Assembly: GCA_963821345.1 (NCBI GenBank)
Contig: CAWGDM010000012.1
Span: 1 to 64,000 of the forward strand
Direction of reading: 5' to 3'
Length of the DNA stretch: 64,000 nucleotides
DNA from: WHSW01 sp963821345
GTDB lineage: Bacteria > Actinomycetota > Thermoleophilia > Solirubrobacterales > 70-9
The position numbers and the translations under genes were made by a program. Each line of letters starts with the position of its first letter. Within the stretch, counting starts at the first letter, position 1. Below the pieces are notes generated by a model. The model made no database searches. It saw nothing but the letters and a program-made list of their open reading frames with translations, and was not told where the DNA came from. Shown here piece by piece: positions 1 through 8,065 of this stretch.

Positions 1-36
1 TCCGAAGGGCGTGGGTTCGAGTCTCTCCTCCGGTAT
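1..36 (+). other. possible 3' end of a tRNA (cut by window edge)
   Basis: The first bases contain a T-arm-like stretch, GTGGG-TTCGAGT-CTCTC, followed by CTCCGGTA. One T-stem pair is mismatched and everything 5' of it lies outside the window. The arrangement recalls a tRNA-Ser 3' end but the amino acid cannot be fixed. It may be a real tRNA cut by the window, or a relic left by integration. Confidence 0.3.
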
Positions 37-225
37 GAGATACCTGCAAAATCGGACGGTTTAGAAACTGCTCGACACGCGGAGTGTCCCTTAGCTGCTC
101 ACCCCTCCACCCCATCCCGGCGGCCGTAGCGGCGGTTCGACGACGCGATCAGGACCTCACCCGGGGCTCGCGGTGGCGCGTGCAACAGCGGCCCCCGACG
201 GTCTCTACAACGGACGCCCCTAGGA

Positions 226-466
226 CTACTGCTCGTAGCCTTCGACCGTGCCTGTGTCGCGAACCGAGGCGTCGTCGGGGTCGAGTCCCGAACTCCTCGC
301 GGGCTTCGCTGGCGGTTTCCAGCAGCAGCAGGTCGAGCTCGTTCTTCAGCTCGGCCAGACGGCCCTGTCGCTGATCGTCCGGCCCTTGCCCGTCGCCGGC
401 CTCGAGCAGTTGCTGCTCTTCGGCGACCAATTCCTCGATCCGGCCGCGTAGGCTGGCGTCGTCCAC
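226..466 (-). pseudogene. DUF2630 family protein, frameshifted
   Basis: The start MDDASLRGRIEELVAEE and the following helical, charged segment match the actinobacterial DUF2630 family, small cytoplasmic proteins of unknown function. The reading frame is lost just after AREEF. One frame over, the sequence continues as GLDPDDASVRDTGTVEGYEQ and stops at 226-228, which is the usual end of the family. One extra base near 283-290 therefore explains the break, and the intact product would be about 80 residues. The protein sequence is well kept on both sides, so the lesion is recent or is a sequencing indel. Confidence 0.7.
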
Positions 467-788
467 GCACCGACCATAGCGCCCCTCCGATCATCCGGCC
501 GCTCAGACGCGAGCCTTCAAGTCGCCGGCACACGCGCCCGCGCGCGCCAGCCGCGCGAACGCGCACCGAGCTGCGCCACTCACGGCGTGGCCGGGCCGTA
601 AGAACGCGACTGACCCCGCAGTCGATTCCGTTCGCCTCGGAGTGAGATACCTCGCCGCGTTAATCGCGTGTCGGCGTAAGATCGCTCCTCAGCCAGAATT
701 GTTGGCCGCAGGGCCAGCTCGAACCAGCTTACTCCTCTTGGGTCGGGTGCGGAAACGATCGCGGAGAGCAACTGAAATGGAGTTCCCA
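467..788. other. gene-free stretch
   Basis: About 320 bases separate the DUF2630 start from the next small gene on the opposite strand. The region must hold both divergent promoters. I see no tRNA, repeat or convincing ORF in it. A ribosome binding site GGAG at 779-782 belongs to the gene starting at 789. Confidence 0.4.
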
Positions 789-1024
789 ATGCCCACCTTC
801 ATCGCGTTCTCGGGTAACCGGGGCGACCACATCCATGTCGAGGGGGACCTCGCGTCGGCCGTGGATGCGATCGTCCCCACAGCTCGAGTCTCGGGGATGA
901 TCCGACTGACCGAGATTGCCGGGGAGGGACACCAGGTCGAGCCGACAACGGTCTATGTGACCCCGAGCGGATTGCCTACTTTCGCGAGGCCGAGCAGAGC
1001 TCGTATCGCACCGAAGGGGTCTAG
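789..1024 (+). pseudogene. small hypothetical protein, frameshifted
   Basis: The ATG at 789 follows GGAG with six bases between, which favours it over the in-frame ATG at 777. The product begins MPTFIAFSGNRGDHIHVEGD and runs in frame to VYVTP. The next reading frame then gives ERIAYFREAEQSSYRTEGV and a TAG at 1022-1024. The joined product reads as one compact protein of about 78 residues, so I infer one missing base near 965. Family and function are unknown; no signal peptide or membrane segment is seen. Confidence 0.5.
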
Positions 1025-1192
1025 CGTCTACATTCGCTCTGCGATGGAGGGCGGGGAGCGTCGGCTATCGCTGAACCGGAATGAGGCTCGCCTTTCGTCT
1101 CTATGAAGAAGGGCCGATCACCGCATCTCGTCGAGGTGCTGACGGGGCGGGCACCCTCAACCGGGGCGACCCGCCCGCCAGTTGCGCTGCGC

Positions 1193-1642
1193 TTAGACCG
1201 CGGCCGGGGCTTCTGCCGCCTCGGGCATGGCTCCGATGTTCCTCATGAACCGCAGCGTGTCCCACTGCGTCCACGACTCAGCGACCTTGCCGTCCTCGAA
1301 GCGGTCGATTCCGATCCCATAGACGGGCTCGCCCTTGTCTCCGGTCGGCTGCCGGCCCCATGAACTCGTTCTCGAACGTGCCCTCGGCCTTCCAGCGAAC
1401 GACGACCTTGTCGTCGGCGGCGAATGCATTCGACCGCGAACGTGAGATCGGGGAACGCCGCGCGGTATCCGGCGACGGTGTCCCTTGACGCCGTCGCGGC
1501 CACGGTCGCCCATGATCGGGTCGTGATCGACGTAACCGTCGACGCACAGCTCGTCGATCAGCTCGAGCTTTCCTTCGCCGAACGTCTCCTCGAGCAGGCG
1601 CCGCGCGACGGCGATGTTCTCTTGCGTGGTGGTGGTGGCCAT
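1193..1642 (-). pseudogene. SnoaL-like ester cyclase, several frameshifts
   Basis: From ATG 1642 the protein starts MATTTTQENIAVARRLLEE and reaches DHDPIMGDRGRDGVKG. It then continues in a second frame as TVAGYRAAFPDLTFAVE, in a third as DDKVVVRWKAEGTF, and back in the first as GIGIDRFEDGKVAESWTQWD to the TAA at 1193. This is the full order of a SnoaL-like polyketide cyclase/ester cyclase fold (NTF2 superfamily, about 150 residues). Three single-base shifts are needed. Substrate unknown. The surviving sequence between the shifts is conserved, so this is either very recent decay or assembly error. Confidence 0.65.
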
Positions 1643-1828
1643 AAAGCCACTTCCTTCATTGCGGGCTGCCACCCGGTGGAGCAGGTCGCTCCCAGTCGGG
1701 CAGCCCTGAGTGTGGAGCGGAGGCCGCGCAGCACGGTGGCTTGTGGTCAGCGGGCCAGCGGTCGCTCCTGCCTTGAGCATAGCCTCCCAGGATCGCTTGT
1801 AGCGCCGGCTACTGATTCGGTCCTGACT

Positions 1829-2025
1829 TCAGCCGCGTATGCCCGGCCGAGTCTGCCTGAGCGGGGGGCGCTCGACGTCGGCGGCGTGGATGCGGTGCTG
1901 ACCCCGCGGGCGGTTGGCTTCTGGGCCGAGGGCAGGGTGCCGTCGGCGATCAGCTGGCGGATGCGGGATTCCGAAAGTCTCAGCCTCGCGCCCGCTTCGT
2001 GAATGGTGAGAATTTGGTTAGCCAT
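1829..2025 (-). pseudogene. excisionase-like HTH protein, frameshifted
   Basis: MANQILTIHEAGARLRLSES and the next residues, IRQLIADGTLP, form a MerR/excisionase-type helix-turn-helix (HTH_17-like), the DNA-binding fold of small plasmid and phage excisionases. After LPSAQK the frame changes and the expected wing follows as RGQHRIHAADVERP, ending with TGA at 1829-1831. One shift is needed and the intact length would be about 65 residues. It lies just downstream, in the minus direction, of a copy of an interspersed repeat (2045-2115), which suggests a mobile-element origin. No integrase is next to it. Confidence 0.55.
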
Positions 2026-2044
2026 CGCCGCCTTTCCGGGGTTG

Positions 2045-2115
2045 TCTTACCTCTCGCGCACCGCGCCGTTCCCGCCTTCCCCTCCGCCCGTGCGCCACGG
2101 ATGCGCCAGCAGGTA
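2045..2115. repeat. interspersed repeat, copy D (partial)
   Basis: The segment contains CTCGCGCACCGCGCCGTTCC and then two TGCGCCA boxes about ten bases apart. The same two parts occur in copy A (4836-4925) and, more diverged, in copy B (10771-10935). The part with the conserved TATGTATTTGCTCGC is missing here. Its distal side leads into the excisionase-like gene start at 2025. Confidence 0.5.
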
Positions 2116-2223
2116 GCTCGCCATTACCGGCCGAGCGCCTTCACGGTGGTATCGGGCCTCAGCTAGTCGGACAACGGCGCGGGGCGGCACCAGCGTCGCC
2201 CCGCGCGCCAGTACGTAAGGAAC

Positions 2224-2640
2224 TCAGACGAGCGTTAGTCGACCAGCGACGGCTGCGGTGGCGCGCTCCGAGAGCACGAGCTTGCCGGCGACGCCCGCGA
2301 AGTCCCCAGTACCGCCGGTGACGTTGAGACGGTCGTCCCCACGGCCGAAGTTGCCTGACCCGCAGGTCGCCGAAGCCGCCGACCTCACCGTTCAGGTGGA
2401 AGAGGACCTTGCACTTGAACTTGGTGCGCCGCGCAGAGCCGCCCTTATCGCGCCCGATTCGGTTGCTCGGGTTGTCGATCTGGAAGAGGTGCTCTCTGAA
2501 CACGAAGCCGTCGCCGGTACTCGTGTCCCTGGACGGTCTCCGAGATAACCGCGAGGTGCGGATCGAACGATGCCGATGCCGGGACCACGACGGCGGCGAA
2601 CGTCGGCGGTCACGACCCCAGTGATGAGTGTGCGGCGCAT
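2224..2640 (-). pseudogene. secreted allene-oxide-cyclase-barrel-like protein, frameshifted
   Basis: From ATG 2640 the frame gives MRRTLITGVVTA. The next frame continues a signal-like AAVVVPASASFDPHLAVISE, a third gives FVFREHLFQIDNPSNRIGRD through VLFHLNGEVGGFGD, and a last shift gives GRGDDRLNVTGGTGDFAGVA to the TGA at 2224-2226. The GGTGDFAGV motif is typical of dirigent/allene-oxide-cyclase-barrel proteins exported by actinobacteria. At least three single-base shifts are needed. The homologous fold is intact in the gene at 16086-16658. Confidence 0.6.
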
Positions 2641-2863
2641 CGATGTTCCTCCCTTGGGTAATCCAGGGCCGCTATTTGCGGTGTCCCGCTGGCGAGACGA
2701 GCCTATCCCGGCCGCAGGATCGCGGGTCAACCCCCAACCAACCCGAAGACAAGGCAGGATGCCGCGTCCCTCCGGCGCCCAGGAGCACAAGTGGACGCGG
2801 CGCTCGGTTTGAAGCGGCGGCCGCCCGTTCACCAGGCTGGCGCGCTGCGCGAAGCGCCGTTCG

Positions 2864-3065
2864 CTACTTCGACAGCCCGGCGGCTTTGAGGGCTTCGCTC
2901 CGCTCGGCGAACTCGTCGACGCGGACTATCTTACCGTCGCGCAGGGTGTAGATCTCATAGAAGCGGGAGTCGACCTCGACCCGCGCTTCCCGCCGCGTCC
3001 CGGAAATAGCCCCTGACGACCACGCGGTCCCCGGCGTCGAGTGTATCCTCGGCGGCCTCCGGCTG
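2864..3065 (-). pseudogene. C-terminal fragment of an NTF2/SnoaL-like paralogue
   Basis: In the minus direction the sequence reads DTLDAGDRVVVRGYFRD, shifts frame, then gives RFYEIYTLRDGKIVRVDEF and the family tail SEALKAAGLSK before TAG at 2864-2866. This is the C-terminal half of the same family as the arrays at 6.2-7.9 and 23.6-25.6 kb. The N-terminal half is absent: upstream of about 3065 no homology is visible, and the propeller gene begins on the other strand at 3103. Confidence 0.6.
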
Positions 3066-3102
3066 GGGTTGATCTCGGGCCGCGATCAGCGACGATCATC
3101 CG

Positions 3103-4759
3103 ATGGTTCTCGTCCGAGGTAACCGGGGGGTACGGACGACGATCGTGGCGGCCGCCCTCGCGATGTTTGCGATCACGCTGGCAGCCGGAGTCGCCTCGGC
3201 CGTCACCGGACAGCTCAGCTTCGAGGCCTGCATCGCCGACACGGCGGCCGCGGGCTGCTCGGTCCCGGCGATGGCGGCGCTGAACGGCGCCATGGGCTGG
3301 CGGCAAGCGCGGATGGCAAGTCGGTCTATGTCACGCCCCGGACGACAACTCGGTCTCCCACTTCACCCGCGACCCGGCCACCGGCCACCTGACCTTCCAG
3401 GGCTGCTTCGCCGGCCGGCGGCGACGGCTGCGCGGTGCCGTCGCTGGGGGCGCTCAACGGCCCCGTCGCGGTCACGGTGAGCTCGGACAACAAGTCGGTC
3501 TACGTCGCGTCGCGGTTCACCGAGCTCGATTTCCCACTTCACCCGCGACCCGACCACCGGCAACCTGAGCTTCCAGGGTTGCTTCGGCCGACACGGCCGG
3601 GCCGGGCTGCACCGTGCCCGCGCTGGCGGCGCTCGAGGGCGCGATCGAGGTCGCCGCCAGCGCGGATGGCAAGTCGGTCTACGTCGCGTCCCTGAACGAC
3701 AACTCGATCTCCCGGTTCAACCGCGACGCGGCGACCGGCAACCTCAGCTTCCAGGGTGCGTCGCCGACACCGCGGCGGCCGGTTGCACGGTGCCGGCGCA
3801 GGCGGCGCTCGACGAGGCCTTCGAGGTCACGGTGAGCGCCGACGGCAAGTCGGTCTACGTCGCGTCCCACGCAGACGATGGAATCTCACACTTTGCCCGC
3901 GACCCGGCGACCGGAAACCTCAGCTTCCAGGGCTGCATCGCCGACACCGGCGCGGCCGGTTGCGCCGGTGCCGGCGCAGGCGGCGCTCGACGGCGCGCAG
4001 GGGGTTGGCGGCGAGCGCCGACGGCACATCGGTGTACGCCGTCTCGGAGAACGACGACTCGATCTCTCAGTTCACCCGCGACCCGACGACCGGCAACCTC
4101 AGCTTCCAGGGCTGCTTCGCCGACACGGCGGCCGCCGGCTGCTCGGTCCCCGCACAACCGGCCCTTGACACCGCGCAGGGAGTGGCCGTGAGCCCGGACA
4201 GCAAGTCGGTCTACGTCACCGCGCTCGACGATTCGATCTCACACTTCACCCGCGACCCCGCCACCGGCGGCCTCAGCTTCCAGGGCTGCTTCGCCGACAC
4301 GGCGGCAGCCGGCTGCTCGGTGCCGGCGCAGGCCGCACTCGACGATCCGATCGCGGTCGCGGTGAGCGCCGACGGCACCTCGGTCTTCGTCGCCTCGCGG
4401 CTCGACGATTCGATCTCCTATTTCTCCCGAGAGCTTCCACCGCCCCCACCACCGCCGACGACCGCTACCCCCGGCACGTGCCGCGGAAAGATGGCGTCGC
4501 TGACCGGCACGGTCGGCGGTGAGGTGATCCAGGGGACTGGTAAGCGAGATGTAATCGCTGGGCTCGGTGGCAACGACCGCATCCGGGGCGCGGGGGCAGG
4601 GACCTGGTCTGCGGGGCGGGCGGTAACGACAGGCTGCTCGGCGGCGGCGGGGGCGATTCGCTGATCGGGGGCAGCGGTAGGGACAAGTTGGTCGGTGGCG
4701 GCGGTGCCGACAAGTGCAAGGGCGGGAGCGGCAAGGACACAACCAGCGCCTGTGAGTAA
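3103..4759 (+). pseudogene. secreted seven-repeat beta-propeller with RTX tail, frameshifted
   Basis: The ORF opens with a basic N-terminus and a signal peptide (TIVAAALAMFAITLAAGVAS). About seven copies of a ~57-residue unit follow, containing LSFQGCFADTAAAGCSVP, DGKSVYVAS and DDSISHFTRDPATG. They lie about 172-180 nt apart at roughly 3211, 3391, 3565, 3741, 3913, 4096 and 4268. This suits a lactonase/YVTN-like seven-bladed propeller. A proline linker follows, then glycine/aspartate RTX repeats (GLGGNDRIRG, GGGGDSLIGG), ending SACE at 4757-4759. At least five single-base shifts break the frame, mostly in the first four repeats and once before the RTX end. The product would be exported and calcium-binding. 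Confidence 0.65.
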
Positions 4760-5090
4760 GGGGCGCGCGCCGATCCGCTCGGCGGCGCAGCCGGCCTTAG
4801 CTCCGACGCCCTGACGCGCAGCTTTCGCAGCCAGGCGTGTGTGGCGGGGCGGTATGTATTTGCTCGCGGACCGCGCCGTTTCCGCCTTACCCCCGTGCGC
4901 CACAGATGCGCCAGCAAGCGCCAGTCCCCAGCGGCCCCCAACGTCCTCAGGCCGGGTAAGCGAGCCGTCGCTATCGACGAAGGCGGCCAGGACGACGTCT
5001 ACGGCTCATTGGACCTTCAAAGCCCTGATTCCGTAGGGGCGCGGCCGCTTGAGCTCGACGCGCCTTAGGACTCTGGGCAGTGCAGTCGAT
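4760..5090. other. intergenic stretch with repeat copy A
   Basis: This 330-base gap between two convergent genes contains interspersed repeat copy A (4836-4925). Nothing else recognisable is seen; the right part (4930-5090) shows no repeat, tRNA or plausible coding sequence. Confidence 0.4.
4836..4925. repeat. interspersed repeat, copy A
   Basis: Shares GTGTGTGGCGGGGCGGTATG and then TATTTGCTCGCG-ACCGCGCC with copies B (10771-10935) and C (25652-25770). It also shares the two downstream TGCGCCA boxes with copy D. The core is about 55 bases at nearly 95% identity. The flanks differ from copy to copy, so it behaves as a dispersed element rather than a duplicated gene. Confidence 0.65.
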
Positions 5091-6196
5091 TCAACGCTCG
5101 GGGTTGTTGCAGGCCACTTCGCGGGCAGCTAGACCACCATGGACCGCGTTGCCTGTCGAGCCGTGAATGTGACGCGTCCGGTTGGCGACCACATACGCGC
5201 GCTCGGTGTGCCGCCTGGACGGAAACTCGAGGCCGAGACACGGGACCACCATCAATGTCAGGGTGGCGGCCGCATGGCGGCTCTGCCCCGGCACGGTGCG
5301 ACTATCCCAGTCCTCCGTAATCCCGTCTCCCGTATCCAAGTCGACACCGATCTGATGCCACGTTGCCACCGATCGCCGCCCTGGAGCATCGTCGTAGCGG
5401 ACGGCGAAGCCAACCTGAATCGCCTCTGGAGCAGCAGCTGCAAACTCGACCGGGCCGTCAAGACGCCTGGTCAGCGGCGCCGTGACCTCTGGTCGTCCTG
5501 GTTCGGCTTGGTGACCGGCGCAGGCGATCTCGGGCACATTGCCGCCGGCCGGCCCGGCGATCACATCGGCTGAGGCGATGTAGCCAAGTCCACCTTGCAC
5601 CCGAAACCAGACGGGATCCTGGGTGTCGAAGCGCCAGTCGTCTTTCGGCTCGCCCAAGCAATATGCGTCAAATGCGAGCTTGCACCCCGGCGAGTAACGA
5701 ACGGGGACACTGGAGTGGAGATCGGCCTCCGCTCGGAGATTCACGTAGCCGAGATCAGTCGGGGCGACAACGCCAGTGAACGAAGCCGAGCTCGGTAGAT
5801 CAGGACAGTCGACAACGGCACCCGCGTCCGGCGGTCCAGAGCTCAGCACCTTGTCCCAATCGAGCGAGGCTCCGGTTGCGATCAGGATCGCGCCGACGGC
5901 GGTAAGGATTCCAGGGCGGCAGCCGACCCGCGCGTACCGAACAGCCAAAGCGCGAGGAGAACGGCGACTGCAATCGCAACGGCGGCGATGGTCGAGCGAG
6001 GGAGGTCGTCACGCCAAACAACGTTCGAAATCACAAGGACGGCCGCGACGATCAATCCGAGGGAGCCGAACAACGCGACCAATAGCCGTGACCCCCGTCC
6101 ACGTTTTGGCCACGTCGCGACCCGATCAAGCCACGCCAGGAAGCGATCCCAAGGGTCTTCGCTGTGCTCTGGCGGCGTCAGGTGCGGCATCATCAC
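5091..6196 (-). pseudogene. membrane protein with extracytoplasmic SH3-like region, one frameshift
   Basis: The first frame (6196 down to about 5900) has a short soluble N-terminus and two hydrophobic helices (LLVALFGSLGLIVAAVLVIS and IAAVAIAVAVLLALWLFG). The second frame continues with GILTAVGAILIATGAS, a probable third helix, then a region with GYVNLRAEADLHSSVPVRY and WFRVQGGLGYIASADV, which resembles a bacterial SH3-like domain. The rest, to 5091, is an unclassified extracytoplasmic region with four cysteines. Joining the two frames needs one shift near 5900; they could instead be two overlapping genes. Function unknown. Confidence 0.45.
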
Positions 6197-6244
6197 ACAA
6201 GCCGCGTCCGGTCCTACTCGCGGAGAGCCGCGTCCGCCTCGCCT

Positions 6245-6295
6245 CTAGCGAATGCTTGTTGGCCGCCGCACGATCTCCACGTTCTCCTGCGACAT
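6245..6295 (-). pseudogene. start-only remnant of an NTF2-like paralogue
   Basis: ATG 6295 lies three bases after the expected stop of the previous array member. It encodes MSQENVEIVRR exactly as in the full paralogues and then runs into PTSIR and a stop at 6245-6247. The family body is gone. It marks the truncated 3' end of the first array, as expected if a deletion or recombination removed downstream members. Confidence 0.65.
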
Positions 6296-6298
6296 CGC

Positions 6299-6705
6299 CT
6301 ACTCCGACAGCCCGGCGGCTCGAGGGCCTCCTTAGGGTCGAGATACTCGCGGACCCGAATCACCTTGCCAGTGTTGAACTCCACGATCCAAGCGATTGCC
6401 GATTCGGTGATCGCGCCGCTCTCCTTGCCGCGTGCCCGGAGGTGACCGATGGCGAGCACTCGCTCGCCGAGGTCCCGGACCTCCGATGGCTCTGCCCGGA
6501 TTTCAGAGAAAGCTTCCTCCCCGTCTCGGATTCCCTCGCGGACGCCTTGGTGTCCCCGGTACACGGTGGCTCCCCCGCCGAGCTGGACCTGCAACCAGGG
6601 CTGCCACTCGATCTCGGGGTGGAGTTCTTCCAACATCGCTCCCACGTCGCGGCGGTTGTAGGCGTCCGCCACGCGACGAACGATTTCCACGTTCTCCTGC
6701 GACAT
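6299..6705 (-). pseudogene. NTF2/SnoaL-like protein, frameshift in last codons
   Basis: Residues 1-125 are a complete NTF2-like domain: MSQENVEIVRRVADAYNRRD, then HPEIEWQPWLQ, YRGHQGVREGI and GKVIRVREYLDPKEALE. In the other members the end is AAGLSE-stop. Here one T is missing near 6320, so the frame misses the conserved TAG at 6299-6301 and would read on into the next gene remnant. The protein may still work if translated through. Ligand or reaction unknown. Fourth member of array 1, three bases after the stop of the preceding gene. Confidence 0.7.
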
Positions 6706-6708
6706 CGC

Positions 6709-7107
6709 CTACTCCGACAGCCCGGCGGCTTCGAGGGCCTCCTGCCTGTCCTGGTAAAGGCAGAGCCGTTCGATCTTGCCGTGACGGAGCGTGAAGAGCC
6801 AGGTCGTCCGACCCTGCACCTCGATCCCATCCCGGCCGCGCATGTGGCTGGTATGAGGCGCTGCCACGTGCTCACCGACCGGGATCAACTCGTCAAGCTC
6901 GACACGGACCGACTCCCAAACGTCCGCGGCGTTGGCCCAGACGCCCCGGATCTGCTCAGGCGTCGTATACACGCCCCGGTAGTCGCCCATCGCCGCGGAG
7001 TTGTCCCACACGAAGCCGGGAGCGGTGTTCTCCAGCGCCGCGTCCCAGTCCCCGCGGTTGTAGGCATCGACGGTCTCGCGCACGACCTCCACGTTCTCCC
7101 GCGACAT
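6709..7107 (-). CDS. NTF2/SnoaL-like protein
   Basis: This 132-residue protein has the NTF2-like alpha+beta cone order: an N-terminal helix (MSRENVEVVRETVDAYNRGD), GFVWDNSAAMGDYRGVYTTP, the hydrophobic strand region with AAPHTSHMRGRDGIEVQG, and the C-terminal YQDRQEALEAAGLSE. The fold is used by cyclases, isomerases and many binding proteins, and no specific catalytic set is evident. The stop TAG lies three bases before the ATG of the next member, and the GGAG of its last codons supplies the Shine-Dalgarno for that gene. Third gene of array 1, probably translationally coupled. Confidence 0.85.
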   Translation of the reverse strand: MSRENVEVVRETVDAYNRGDWDAALENTAPGFVWDNSAAMGDYRGVYTTPEQIRGVWANAADVWESVRVELDELIPVGEHVAAPHTSHMRGRDGIEVQGRTTWLFTLRHGKIERLCLYQDRQEALEAAGLSE

Positions 7108-7555
7108 CGCCTACTCCGACAGCCCGGCGGCATTGAGGGCTTCGCTGGGTTCCAGATATGGCTCGCCAAGCAGCAGCTTGCCGCCTCGGAGGGTGAAGAC
7201 GATGGCCATGCGGTGGTCCATCCGGACCCCGCTGCCCCTGCCTACAGCGACCATCCGGAAGACCAGGACGATCCTGTCTGCCCCAGCGTCGATCAGCTCC
7301 TCATCCTCCGGGTTCCATTCAACAAAGGTGGCGTCGATGTCATTGATGTAGGCGACTACGCCCTCGCGACCGCGAGCGCGATGATCGCGCTCCGCCGTGG
7401 CGAACAGGGAGCGAAACTCGCCGTCAGTCTCATCCCAAAGCTCCGCCAAGGCATCGATGTCGCGGTCGCGAAACGCCTCGACGCACCGCCGCACGATCTC
7501 CACGTTCTCCTGCGACATCGCCTACTCCGACAGCCCGGCGGCTTCGAGGGCCTCG
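7105..7555. repeat. 450-bp near-identical repeat, partner at 24369-24819
   Basis: The two segments differ at only a handful of bases across a whole NTF2-like gene plus both junctions. Outside these limits the similarity falls to the general family level. One copy lies outside and one inside the tRNA-Gly island. Confidence 0.8.
7111..7518 (-). CDS. NTF2/SnoaL-like protein, twin of 24375-24782
   Basis: 135 residues: MSQENVEIVRRCVEAFRDRD, ATFVEWNPEDEELIDAGAD, RMDHRMAIVFTLRGGKLLLG and the family end EALNAAGLSE. It is almost identical at the DNA level to the gene at 24375-24782, 17 kb away. The proteins differ in only a few places (V/L at RIVLVFR, N/K at EALNAA), so one copy is a recent duplicate. 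Second member of array 1, three bases from its neighbours on both sides. Function unknown. Confidence 0.85.
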   Translation of the reverse strand: MSQENVEIVRRCVEAFRDRDIDALAELWDETDGEFRSLFATAERDHRARGREGVVAYINDIDATFVEWNPEDEELIDAGADRIVLVFRMVAVGRGSGVRMDHRMAIVFTLRGGKLLLGEPYLEPSEALNAAGLSE

Positions 7556-7935
7556 GCGCGATCGAAGAAAAGCCGCGCTCTGCAGACCAGGCGGTCTTCA
7601 ATTCGCATGAGGTGAAACCAGTTCTGAGGAGGAATGGCGACCCCGTGCTCGCTCGTCGCGGTGGCGACCGAGATCACGAGGTACTCGCCGTTGGCCGGAA
7701 TGATCTCCTCGACGTGGAAGGTCACGTTCAAGATCCCCATCGTCCCTTCCCATTCCCTCAGGAAAGCCAAGACGGCATCTTTGCCGATACGGGTTCCCCC
7801 GCCGGGCATTTCCGGCGGGTTGATCCACTCGATGTCCGGGTGAAAGAATCGCGCTGCGCCGTCCCCGCCGACCCCATCCTCATTCCAGGCGAGGTATCCC
7901 TCCCGGATGATGGCGAGATCTTCCTCCTCCGACAT
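7522..7935 (-). CDS. NTF2/SnoaL-like protein, first gene of array 1
   Basis: Start chosen at ATG 7935 (MSEEEDLAIIREGYLAWNED) because it matches the family start; an in-frame GTG upstream would add residues unlike any paralogue. The domain includes FFHPDIEWINPPEMPGGGTR and FFDRAEALEAAGLSE. It is the first array gene. Upstream, GATAGTGTGCGGGCGATG closely resembles GATACTGCGTGGGCGATG ahead of the first gene of array 2, suggesting a shared promoter type with a very short leader. Ligand or reaction unknown. Confidence 0.8.
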   Translation of the reverse strand: MSEEEDLAIIREGYLAWNEDGVGGDGAARFFHPDIEWINPPEMPGGGTRIGKDAVLAFLREWEGTMGILNVTFHVEEIIPANGEYLVISVATATSEHGVAIPPQNWFHLMRIEDRLVCRARLFFDRAEALEAAGLSE

Positions 7936-8065
7936 CGCCCGCACACTATCTCGCGACCCCGGGGGGAGGGTCGCTCTCACGGTTCGCGGCCGCTCGGAGA
8001 TCGCCGAGTAGCTCAGCGGGAGAAAAACGGTCGATCTCGTCTCCGGCGCGAGGCTCGGAAGGCCC

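Noticed and set aside
6245..7560. CRISPR-like pattern: a ~60-bp sequence repeated about every 410 bp
   Set aside because: The repeats are gene ends and starts of paralogues, the spacers are coding, the spacing is far too long, and there are no cas genes.
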